7,913 bases of DNA, taken from contig VYDF01000075.1 of NCBI GenBank assembly GCA_009843565.1, positions 1-7,913 on the forward strand, written 5' to 3'. Source of the DNA: Acidimicrobiia bacterium (GTDB taxonomy: Bacteria > Actinomycetota > Acidimicrobiia > Acidimicrobiales > Bin134). Shown here piece after piece: positions 1 to 5,268 of the stretch. The notes beneath the pieces were generated by a model that worked only from the letters and a program-made list of their open reading frames with translations, was not told where the DNA came from and searched no databases. Position 1 is the stretch's first letter; the number at the start of each line of letters is the position of its first letter. Made by a program: the position numbers and the translations under genes.

Positions 1-164
1 GCTGGGAGGCTCTGAGAGCCGCTGTGGGGGCTGCTGGCGATCGACGTGGCCGCGGGGGTAGCCCGACCCCTGCTAGTTTGGTCGGCGTGGACGACGGGCT
101 CAGCGACGAGGAGCGGGCCAGACTGCGCGAACCCGACGCGCAAAGGCCGCCGCCGCTCGACTAG
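1..164 (+). CDS. 5'-truncated hypothetical protein, C-terminal part
   Basis: An open frame enters from the left edge (first full codon at position 3) and stops at TAG 162-164. It gives about 53 residues ending in a charged stretch, GLSDEERARLREPDAQ, then a proline-rich tail. Codon third positions are strongly G/C, as in the later genes, whereas the competing frames give Arg/Pro/Gly-rich shadows. I do not recognise a family. The same frame stays open and coding-like after the TAG as far as the TGA at 291-293, so this may be the front of a gene broken by an amber codon rather than a complete C-terminus. The start lies outside the window. Confidence 0.5.
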   Translation, partial: WEALRAAVGAAGDRRGRGGSPTPASLVGVDDGLSDEERARLREPDAQRPPPLD

Positions 165-185
165 GAGGACGAGATTCACGCCAGG

Positions 186-293
186 ATGCCTCCCCCCTGG
201 GAGGTTGGCGATGCCCGCGAGTGGGCCGACCGCATACGCCGCGAGATGGGCTGGCCCACCACCACTCCCGAGCTGCCCGGCGGCCCCGAGTGA
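186..293 (+). CDS. small hypothetical protein or continuation of the preceding frame
   Basis: In the same frame as the upstream truncated gene, coding-like sequence continues after the TAG at 162-164. From ATG 186 it gives 35 residues with a Trp-containing, charged stretch (WEVGDAREWADRIRREMGW) and ends at TGA 291-293. An excellent ribosome-binding sequence, AGGAGG at 163-168, overlaps the upstream stop. It sits 17 bases before this ATG, which is too far, and ideally placed only for a non-standard ATT at 174. It may therefore be a separate coupled gene or the severed end of the upstream one. Its TGA overlaps the GTG of the next gene (GTGA), the usual arrangement of coupled genes. No family recognised. 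Confidence 0.4.
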   Translation: MPPPWEVGDAREWADRIRREMGWPTTTPELPGGPE

Positions 294-598
294 GGCCGAG
301 CCCCGGCTTTGGCCCCGATGGGCTGCCCCGCAAGGTGGCCCGGCGGCAGGCCGCTGTGGTGATGGTGGTCGCGATGCTCGGCTTTGAGGCCAACCGCGAG
401 CTGTTCGGCTCCGGTGCGATCCCCGGTCGGTGGGGCGCTCTGGTTTTCCTCGGCGGGCTGGTCGCGACCATTGTCGGGCTGGGCTTGTTCAACCTCCGGC
501 AGTACGGGACCGTTTTCTACAGCCCGGTGGGCCGCTGGCGCGCGGCCGCGTTTTGCGGCGTGCTTGCCCTGATTCTCGTGCTCGTCGTGGTGACCTGA
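290..598 (+). CDS. small three-helix membrane protein, paralogue of the next gene
   Basis: The predicted product has 102 residues from GTG 290, chosen because it overlaps the preceding TGA by 4 bp and places the start just before the conserved GPDGLPRKV motif (residues 8-16). Three hydrophobic segments are visible at about residues 20-34, 48-67 and 84-101, with basic residues (RKVARR, LRQYG, RWRA) between them. It is therefore probably an inner-membrane protein with its N-terminus in the cytoplasm. The second segment ends in LFNLRQYG, matching LFNRRRYG in the next gene. The gene lies 11 bases before that paralogue and upstream of a CRISPR array, probably in one transcript. No catalytic motif is visible and no family is recognised. 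A start at GTG 221 is possible but would add a low-quality Arg/Pro/His leader. Confidence 0.68.
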   Translation: MRPSPGFGPDGLPRKVARRQAAVVMVVAMLGFEANRELFGSGAIPGRWGALVFLGGLVATIVGLGLFNLRQYGTVFYSPVGRWRAAAFCGVLALILVLVVVT

Positions 599-609
599 GC
601 GCCCCGGCC

Positions 610-867
610 ATGAGTCCCCCAGCATCCTCCGGCCCCGACCAGGTGCCCCGCAAGGTGTACCTGCTACAGATTTGGGGCGGCGCGGCGGTCGCGGCCAGCT
701 TTGCTATGGCCATCGGCATGGCGTTCCTGCCCGATCCGTCCGCCGACTCCGCGCTCTTTTGGGTTGTACTGGCCGCCTTGGGCTGGCAGGCCGTGACCAT
801 GGTCGGGGTGGCCCTGTTCAACCGCCGCCGCTACGGGGTGACCGCCCCCGGCTGGGAAGCCCCCTAG
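610..867 (+). CDS. small two-helix membrane protein, paralogue of the preceding gene
   Basis: The predicted product has 85 residues from ATG 610 to TAG 865-867. After a short Pro/Ser start comes GPDQVPRKV (residues 8-16), then two hydrophobic segments at about residues 19-40 and 49-69, ending in VALFNRRRYG. Motif order and spacing mirror the 102-residue protein just upstream, but the third C-terminal hydrophobic segment is missing. This looks like a tandem duplication followed by divergence. Spacing to the previous stop is 11 bp with no strong ribosome-binding sequence, which suits translational coupling. The stop is only 72 bp before the first CRISPR repeat, so any classical leader would have to be very short or overlap this gene. 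Function unknown; nothing ties it to a known Cas accessory family. Confidence 0.7.
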   Translation: MSPPASSGPDQVPRKVYLLQIWGGAAVAASFAMAIGMAFLPDPSADSALFWVVLAALGWQAVTMVGVALFNRRRYGVTAPGWEAP

Positions 868-939
868 AGGTGGCATTCGCCCTGATGGCGCTCGCCTTGC
901 TGGACTACCAGCACGTCGGCGGCCATGCCAGGGGTCAGG
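868..939 (+). promoter_or_regulatory. putative CRISPR leader (short, GC-rich)
   Basis: These 72 bases lie between the membrane-protein stop and the first repeat, on the side judged to be the leader end because the degenerate repeat is at the other end. It has no A/T-rich tract and no clear -35/-10 pair that I can see, both unusual for a leader. The array may be transcribed from the upstream small-gene promoter, or the leader may overlap the 610-867 gene. Confidence 0.35.
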
Positions 940-1202
940 GCGTCGCCGGGGGTAGCCCCCCGGCCCTCATTGAACGGATCTACGCCGACACGCCGCCTGT
1001 GGTGGTGCGCCACGTGCGTCGCCGGGGGTAGCCCCCCGGCCCTCATTGAACGGATGACCTACTCCACGAGCTACACCGGGTTCACCTCGAGCGTCGCCGG
1101 GGGTAGCCCCCCGGCCCTCATTGAACGACGAGGAGCAACGCCAACCGGCTGGACCTGCAGGTCGGGCGTCGCCGGGGGTAGCCCCCCGGCCCTCATTGAA
1201 CG

Positions 1203-1240
1203 AAGATTTCCCCCGGAGCCACTTCCCCGGCTCCGGGGGG
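1203..1240 (+). other. CRISPR spacer 4 with an internal 11-bp perfect hairpin
   Basis: Within this 38-base spacer, bases 1210-1220 (CCCCCGGAGCC) are the exact reverse complement of 1229-1239 (GGCTCCGGGGG), separated by the 8-base loop ACTTCCCC. The stem is GC-rich and of similar strength to the repeat hairpin that follows it. Its origin may be a terminator or other structured site in a phage or plasmid genome. Confidence 0.9.
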
Positions 1241-2789
1241 GCGTCGCCGGGGGTAGCCCCCCGGCCCTCATTGAACGTGCGTTGAACGTAGTTGGTTTCG
1301 TAGCTAGCTTGGTCAGGCGTCGCCGGGGGTAGCCCCCCGGCCCTCATTGAACGCCTAGTGAGCTAGACTGGTATTGGTTCATCGAGAGAGCGTCGCCGGG
1401 GGTAGCCCCCCGGCCCTCATTGAACGTGCAGGCCGAGGCGTCGGGCGGCGCGCTCGAGGTTGCGTCGCCGGGGGTAGCCCCCCGGCCCTCATTGAACGTA
1501 CCCGCTGATCGGCAACCACGTCGGCGCCGCCGAGCGTCGCCGGGGGTAGCCCCCCGGCCCTCATTGAACGCTCTTCCGCCTCATCAAGGCCAACGTCCGC
1601 CCCCAGGCGTCGCCGGGGGTAGCCCCCCGGCCCTCATTGAACGAGGTCGAAGGTGACCGAGTTGCGCGAGAGCCGGCGGCGTCGCCGGGGGTAGCCCCCC
1701 GGCCCTCATTGAACGGCCATGGTCGGCGCCGAGAGCCACGTCGCCGCAGCGGCGTCGCCGGGGGTAGCCCCCCGGCCCTCATTGAACGTTCGAGGAAGGC
1801 ATCGTCGGAGAGAGCGGCGGCGAGCGTCGCCGGGGGTAGCCCCCCGGCCCTCATTGAACGTTCGTGCTCACCTACATCGGCAGGGGCCAGCCCCAGGCGT
1901 CGCCGGGGGTAGCCCCCCGGCCCTCATTGAACGAACGGCCGCTGGTATGCGTGCCAGCCGTCCATCGTCGGCGTCGCCGGGGGTAGCCCCCCGGCCCTCA
2001 TTGAACGTACGCCGGCGAGATCGCCCCCTGGCGCTCCCATTTGGCGTCGCCGGGGGTAGCCCCCCGGCCCTCATTGAACGGACTCCGCCCAGGCCCAGGC
2101 CGTCCTGCACCAGATCACGCGTCGCCGGGGGTAGCCCCCCGGCCCTCATTGAACGATCGCCAAAGCCGACGTGCCGGCGAACCGGGCCTGGACGCGCGTC
2201 GCCGGGGGTAGCCCCCCGGCCCTCATTGAACGCAGGTCATCCTCGGCACCCGCATGGGCGCCAGCGCCGCCGCGCGTCGCCGGGGGTAGCCCCCCGGCCC
2301 TCATTGAACGAGCGCCAGCAGGTGGTGGTAGTCGATGTGCTCGGGGGCGTCGCCGGGGGTAGCCCCCCGGCCCTCATTGAACGCTCGACGGGCCGGGCGA
2401 CACCGAGCCCCAAGCCGTATTGCGTCGCCGGGGGTAGCCCCCCGGCCCTCATTGAACGTGGACCCAGCTCGCCTTCGAGGGCGGCAGCTCGGCGGCGTCG
2501 CCGGGGGTAGCCCCCCGGCCCTCATTGAACGTGGAGCGCCATGTCGGCCTGGGCGTTGAGCCAGCCGCAGCGTCGCCGGGGGTAGCCCCCCGGCCCTCAT
2601 TGAACGGGTGTGGGCATGGAGAAAACAACCACCGAGCAAACGCGTCGCCGGGGGTAGCCCCCCGGCCCTCATTGAACGTGGGTGTCGGGCTCCCACTCGC
2701 GCACCGCCGACAGGGCGTCGCCGGGGGTAGCCCCCCGGCCCTCATTGAACGCCGTAGACAATGACACGCGCAGCACCCCCACCTACGGG

Positions 2790-2826
2790 GCGTCGCCGGG
2801 GGTAGCCCCCCGGCCCCCATTGAATG
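2790..2826 (+). repeat. degenerate terminal CRISPR repeat
   Basis: This last repeat differs from the other 25 at two positions near its 3' end: CCCTCAT reads CCCCCAT, and GAACG reads GAATG. Changes at one end only are the usual mark of the oldest, leader-distal repeat, and they orient the array. The second change falls within the predicted crRNA handle, but nothing downstream of this repeat would be a spacer. Confidence 0.95.
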
Positions 2827-3338
2827 TGGATCACCGCCGGGAGTTGGTGGCGGAACTGGTGCTTGGTGAGTCCGATGCGAATGTTGGCCACATCAGAGGC
2901 TGCTCTGGCCATTGGTGGTGAGAACTTGGCGATGGCGGTGTCGGGGCCGCTGGCTGCGTGTGTGTCGTCTGGATAAATTCCGGCCTTGCGCCATACAAAT
3001 GCGTTTTGGGGCTGATGGGCTCCAAGCAGTCAGCGAGCCGGTATGCGGCGGCGAGCAGATGGGAGATTCCGTGATCTTTGCATGGTTAATCGCCTCGAGG
3101 GCGTGGATGAACATACCTGGTGGCCCCGTATCCGCTTGACGGGCTCTTTCGTCAATAGAACGGTGATTGGCGTAGTCGCCGAAGTAATCGAACACCAATA
3201 CCTAGTCCATGTGGGAGCCGGGACTCTGCGGGACCTGAGCCACCGAGCCGATTAACAGCACCTCACCGGGGTCCAAAGCCTCCAAGGGCGACAGCAGACC
3301 TTTGGACGTAATCCACCGTCGACAATTCGCGACAAGCA
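2827..3338 (-). pseudogene. decayed coding remnant truncated at the CRISPR distal end
   Basis: Read on the minus strand, three pieces join into one plausible protein if three lesions are repaired. Piece one (about 3338-3070) contains SPLEALDPGEVLLIGSVAQV, a TAG at 3202-3204, then VFDYFGDYANHRSIDERARQ and GMFIHALEAINHAKITE. A one-base loss near 3066-3070 shifts the frame to SHLLAAAYRLADCLEPISPK. A second one-base loss near 2974-2978 shifts it to YPDDTHAASGPDTAIAKF and IRIGLTKHQFRHQLPAVIH. There the coding character stops at the last CRISPR repeat. The family is not recognised, and how far the gene extended beyond 3338 is unclear. All three pieces keep the same phase relation to open frames on the opposite strand, which supports a single ancestral gene. 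Sequencing error is an alternative explanation for the lesions. Confidence 0.42.
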
Positions 3339-3415
3339 ACAAGAGCCTGACCAATGGGATACTGCCCAACTACGGCACCCGGCCGCGGAACCCTAGGTTA
3401 CCCCCGATGCAGAAC

Positions 3416-3435
3416 AGTCCTGAAGGACTCTTTCT
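3416..3435 (+). terminator. weak terminator-like hairpin
   Basis: AGTCC (3416-3420), loop TGAA, GGACT (3425-3429) form a 5-bp stem followed by CTTTCT. The stem is short and the T-run is broken, so this is only a candidate rho-independent terminator. Confidence 0.25.
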
Positions 3436-3455
3436 GTGGGGGAGGACATCTTCCA

Positions 3456-3468
3456 TTACAAGCGAGCG
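3456..3468 (-). repeat. dispersed 13-bp motif, copy 1 (inverted)
   Basis: TTACAAGCGAGCG on the plus strand is the exact reverse complement of CGCTCGCTTGTAA, which occurs at 4941-4953 and 5256-5268. Copies 1 and 2 face each other and bound the segment holding the N-domain gene and the RAMA gene. Copy 1 matches the 15-base form of the other two at 14 of 15 positions. Confidence 0.85.
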
Positions 3469-3664
3469 AAGGACACTGACCACCACAAGGGCTGCTTTGA
3501 GGGGGTCAGATCGAGTGAGGTCCCTGAGATGGCCGCCCACAGATGCAGCACAATAGAGGATATTGAATCCCTGGAATACGTGCGATGGCGTCGATACTTA
3601 TGAGCGAGCGGACATTGACTACGATCTGCGGTATTTGGAAGCGAAGGCATATGCCGTTTGACCT

Positions 3665-3670
3665 GGAGGT
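3665..3670 (+). promoter_or_regulatory. ribosome-binding site that fixes a GTG start
   Basis: GGAGGT lies 7 bases before GTG 3678. It supports the GTG start over the in-frame ATGs at 3651 and 3585, and that start also lines up residue 1 with residue 1 of the paralogous downstream protein. Confidence 0.75.
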
Positions 3671-3677
3671 AGTTTCG

Positions 3678-3899
3678 GTGAGTCGCATTGACGTTGTGCA
3701 CAAGTCCGAAGGAGTGTCCATCACTCTGGCTGATCACGGGTTTTCGTTCAGCGTGGATTTGTCGCAGGCCGAGAAGGAAGACCTAATCGAACAGCTAGTC
3801 CTCCAGGTGTCGGCATCAACCGGTACGGGTTCAGACAAGGCGATCGAAAGTCGATTGGCTGATGAGGGGGCAAAAGCCCCGTCCAGGGCCAGCTGCTAG
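3678..3899 (+). CDS. 73-residue protein sharing the N-terminal domain of the RAMA gene
   Basis: Starts at GTG 3678, with GGAGGT 7 bases upstream, and ends at TAG 3897-3899. Residues 1-42 align without gaps to residues 1-42 of the RAMA protein encoded at 4185, with 15 identities. Shared positions include MS at the start, V6, HK (8-9), G12, S14, SxSV (23-26), L28, ExE (32 and 34), L36 and L40. The pattern suggests two or three short strands followed by an amphipathic helix (about 29-42). Residues 45-73 are a polar, probably disordered tail ending in Cys. This is a stand-alone version of the domain that is fused to RAMA next door, possibly a partner, an inhibitor or a decayed duplicate. I do not recognise the domain itself. 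Codon use is less GC-biased than in the end regions of the window. Confidence 0.72.
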   Translation: MSRIDVVHKSEGVSITLADHGFSFSVDLSQAEKEDLIEQLVLQVSASTGTGSDKAIESRLADEGAKAPSRASC

Positions 3900-4008
3900 C
3901 CGACGGGTGTTGGCTGGCCGGGAATGCGGGCGGGCACCCGGTAACAGTTGGGGAGAGCGTTCGGAGTCTGCGGTTGCCGTCGCCATCATGGGTGATTTTG
4001 AGGCGTCC

Positions 4009-4185
4009 ATGTTACGCGCGAGCGCAATGCAATTCGTCTCCGCGAGCGGCATCTACCTGATATCTTGCAGCTACACCATGTTGGCTGGAAACCGGAAGAC
4101 CAAGAAACAGCTGGCGGTGCTGCACAAGCGGACTCTCCGGTTGGGTCCGGGGAGGTTAGCTCTACAAGTTGATCGGAGGCGGTGA
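4009..4185 (+). CDS. possible 58-residue hydrophobic small protein
   Basis: This is a low-confidence candidate filling the 285-base gap between the N-domain gene and the RAMA gene. From ATG 4009, GAGG at 4000-4003 lies 5 bases upstream. The frame holds one moderately hydrophobic stretch (about residues 7-27) and then a basic tail ending VDRRR. Its TGA (4183-4185) overlaps the ATG of the RAMA gene by one base, a common coupled arrangement. The frame is open back to ATG 3862, overlapping the N-domain gene. Codon third positions are about 70% G/C by rough count, which is compatible with coding but not decisive. No family recognised; the gap could equally be non-coding. Confidence 0.25.
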   Translation: MLRASAMQFVSASGIYLISCSYTMLAGNRKTKKQLAVLHKRTLRLGPGRLALQVDRRR

Positions 4186-4865
4186 TGAGCGGTGTCACCG
4201 TAGAGCACAAGCCCGATGGCACATCACTGTGTTTTGTGAGCGGTGACATTTCGGTTAGCGTCCTGTTGGCTCCTAGGGAAGTAGAAGAGCTCGTTACCAA
4301 GCTGATCGGTTGCCCCGAGGGGGAAACTAAGCAGCCAGATCGAACCGACCAGCCAGCTAGGCCCAGGGTCAAGATTCGGGCCGAGAGAGCTGACAGGGGG
4401 GCGTCCGCGGTCCTCCCGCTCATAAGTGCCGGGGTGCTGCGCGTGGGAGAAATTCTGACGATGCGCTCGGGCGGGGTTGAGTATTTCGCAACGATCCGGG
4501 GAGACGGGTCGTTCGACATCGATGGCCACATCGAGAGGTCGCCGACCGAGGCGGCCACCTACGCGGCGCAGGCACCGAGGTCAGGCTGGCGGATATGGGT
4601 GAACTCTGCCGGCGAAACCCTCGAGGATCTCCGCTGGCGACTCCGAGGTTCCGAATTCCGCGACTCCGAGGGCAACGCGAACAAGACAGTCGAGCAGTGG
4701 GTCGACTTCTGCATCAGAAAGAGGCTCAGACCTGGAGTGGAGCGGCTAGGCACCATTGCCGCATTCTTCTCCGACAGCAGAACCGAGGACATCGACGAGG
4801 CCCGCGCCGCGCTCGCCCAGTGGTTCGCCTGGTGCGTCGACCAAAGATGGATCCGCTCCACCTGA
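4185..4865 (+). CDS. RAMA-domain protein with N-terminal domain shared with the upstream small gene
   Basis: The predicted product has 226 residues from ATG 4185 (GGAGG at 4175-4179, 5 bases upstream); a GTG at 4182 is the alternative start. Residues 1-42 are the domain shared with the protein at 3678. Residues 43-74 form a polar linker. Residues about 75-154 match the RAMA pattern: LxLISAGxLxVGE (77-89), a strand pair ending in an aromatic (VEYFATI), GDGSFDIDG (106-114), SPTEAATYA (119-127), SGWRIW (133-138) and a final LEDLRWRL helix. RAMA (restriction enzyme adenine methylase associated) domains occur with restriction endonucleases, methylases and other conflict proteins and were predicted to read modified DNA. 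Residues 160-226 are helical, with W172, W213 and W222, and are not recognised. No nuclease or methylase motif is visible, so it may be a recognition subunit or regulator whose effector is elsewhere. Confidence 0.88.
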   Translation: MSGVTVEHKPDGTSLCFVSGDISVSVLLAPREVEELVTKLIGCPEGETKQPDRTDQPARPRVKIRAERADRGASAVLPLISAGVLRVGEILTMRSGGVEYFATIRGDGSFDIDGHIERSPTEAATYAAQAPRSGWRIWVNSAGETLEDLRWRLRGSEFRDSEGNANKTVEQWVDFCIRKRLRPGVERLGTIAAFFSDSRTEDIDEARAALAQWFAWCVDQRWIRST

Positions 4866-4938
4866 CAATCCCGCAGGCTGGGCGGAGTCCTCGCCTCGAC
4901 GAGCGAGCCGCAGTCACCAAGACACCAAGTCGATAAAA

Positions 4939-4953
4939 TCCGCTCGCTTGTAA
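4939..4953 (+). repeat. dispersed 13-15-bp motif, copy 2 (direct)
   Basis: TCCGCTCGCTTGTAA lies 73 bases after the RAMA stop. It is identical over 15 bases to copy 3 and inverted relative to copy 1. The following bases, CTGCAAGA, also resemble those beside copy 1 (TGGAAGA), so the copy 1/copy 2 similarity extends slightly beyond the core. Confidence 0.85.
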
Positions 4954-4998
4954 CTGCAAGAGTGGCCGCTTTGGATCTGGGCAGCCCCATCGGGACAG

Positions 4999-5027
4999 CT
5001 GGCCACCGAACCGGAATCGGCGGCCAG
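4999..5027 (+). other. intergenic hairpin
   Basis: CTGGCC (4999-5004) pairs with GGCCAG (5022-5027). After one A/C mismatch, CCGA (5006-5009) pairs with TCGG (5017-5020), leaving a 7-base loop. No T-run follows, so it is not a standard terminator. It could be an RNA structure or a protein site. Confidence 0.4.
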
Positions 5028-5104
5028 TACGCGCACCGAGCATCCCGAGCGGTGTTCCCAAGAGGCCCTGCGGGGTCATAAAAGCAGCGTATTAGCGTAT
5101 TGTA

Positions 5105-5117
5105 GGGTCGATGACCC
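5105..5117. promoter_or_regulatory. possible operator-like palindrome
   Basis: GGGTC-GAT-GACCC is a perfect 5-bp inverted repeat with a 3-base centre, about 170 bases before the lipoprotein start. It is short enough to be chance; no adjacent promoter is clear. Confidence 0.2.
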
Positions 5118-5253
5118 GCGTTGTTCCTTACGCCTGCCATCTTGATCCAAGCAGCTCCTTCAGGTTGATTCGAGGCTTCGAGCTGTTGCCGCAAGCACTG
5201 GGGACCGAGGACCCAGCACGACCCTGAAGCCATCGCTAGCGGGCGATTGTTGT

Positions 5254-5268
5254 TCCGCTCGCTTGTAA
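5254..5268 (+). repeat. dispersed 13-15-bp motif, copy 3 (direct, beside lipoprotein start)
   Basis: TCCGCTCGCTTGTAA is identical to copy 2 and ends 9 bases before the GGAGGA ribosome-binding site of the lipoprotein gene. At this position it would overlap or abut that gene's promoter if transcription starts close to the gene, which allows an operator role. Confidence 0.85.

Larger units (their letters stand above)
940..2826 (+). CRISPR. CRISPR array, 26 repeats and 25 spacers, probably class 1 (type I or III)
   Basis: The 37-bp repeat starts GCGTC and ends CCTCATTGAACG. Bases 6-25 form a perfect 8-bp hairpin (GCCGGGGG / CCCCCGGC, loop TAGC). Repeats start at 940, 1016, 1091, 1166, 1241, 1317, 1390, 1462, 1534, 1607, 1679, 1752, 1824, 1897, 1971, 2044, 2119, 2196, 2274, 2347, 2422, 2495, 2570, 2642, 2715 and 2790. 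The first 25 are identical. Spacer lengths in order are 39,38,38,38,39,36,35,35,36,35,36,35,36,37,36,38,40,41,36,38,36,38,35,36,38, and all spacers differ. The 37-bp boundary uses bases invariant on both sides; a 35-36-bp repeat is possible if flanking G/C is coincidental. Cleavage after the hairpin would leave an 8-nt handle, ATTGAACG, as Cas6-type processing does. Read direction is rightward, from the handle position and the degenerate right-hand repeat. No cas gene and no tracrRNA-like anti-repeat lies in the window, so the subtype cannot be assigned. Confidence 0.98.
3339..3677. other. non-coding or unassigned stretch before the N-domain gene
   Basis: I find no convincing gene here. Base composition is nearer 50-55% G+C than in the flanks (3301-3360 is 30 of 60). 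It holds one copy of the 13-bp dispersed motif (3456-3468, inverted), a small hairpin with a short T-rich tail (3416-3435), and the ribosome-binding site of the next gene. An in-frame extension of that gene up to ATG 3651 or 3585 is possible but lacks its own good ribosome-binding sequence. Confidence 0.5.

Noticed and set aside
1278..1316. GTTGAACG inside spacer 5, resembling the repeat end, as a partial extra repeat
   Set aside because: Only about seven bases match and the hairpin part is absent; spacing to neighbouring repeats is normal.
925..2764. Many open frames on both strands across the array with repeated peptides such as AGGSPPALIER, SPGVAPRPSLN and MRAGGLPPAT
   Set aside because: They are translations of the stop-free CRISPR repeat itself, broken by spacers; they are not genes.
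2825..2974. 50-residue plus-strand frame just after the array (Trp-rich start, then SEAALAIGGENLAMAVSG)
   Set aside because: It is the mirror of the minus-strand coding remnant and starts inside the last CRISPR repeat.
3986..4558. 190-residue minus-strand frame
   Set aside because: It is the antisense shadow of the RAMA gene, Ser/Pro-rich and without family features.
4559..5233. 224-residue minus-strand frame
   Set aside because: More than a third lies opposite the RAMA gene in a mirrored frame, the product has no recognisable pattern, and no ribosome-binding sequence was convincing.
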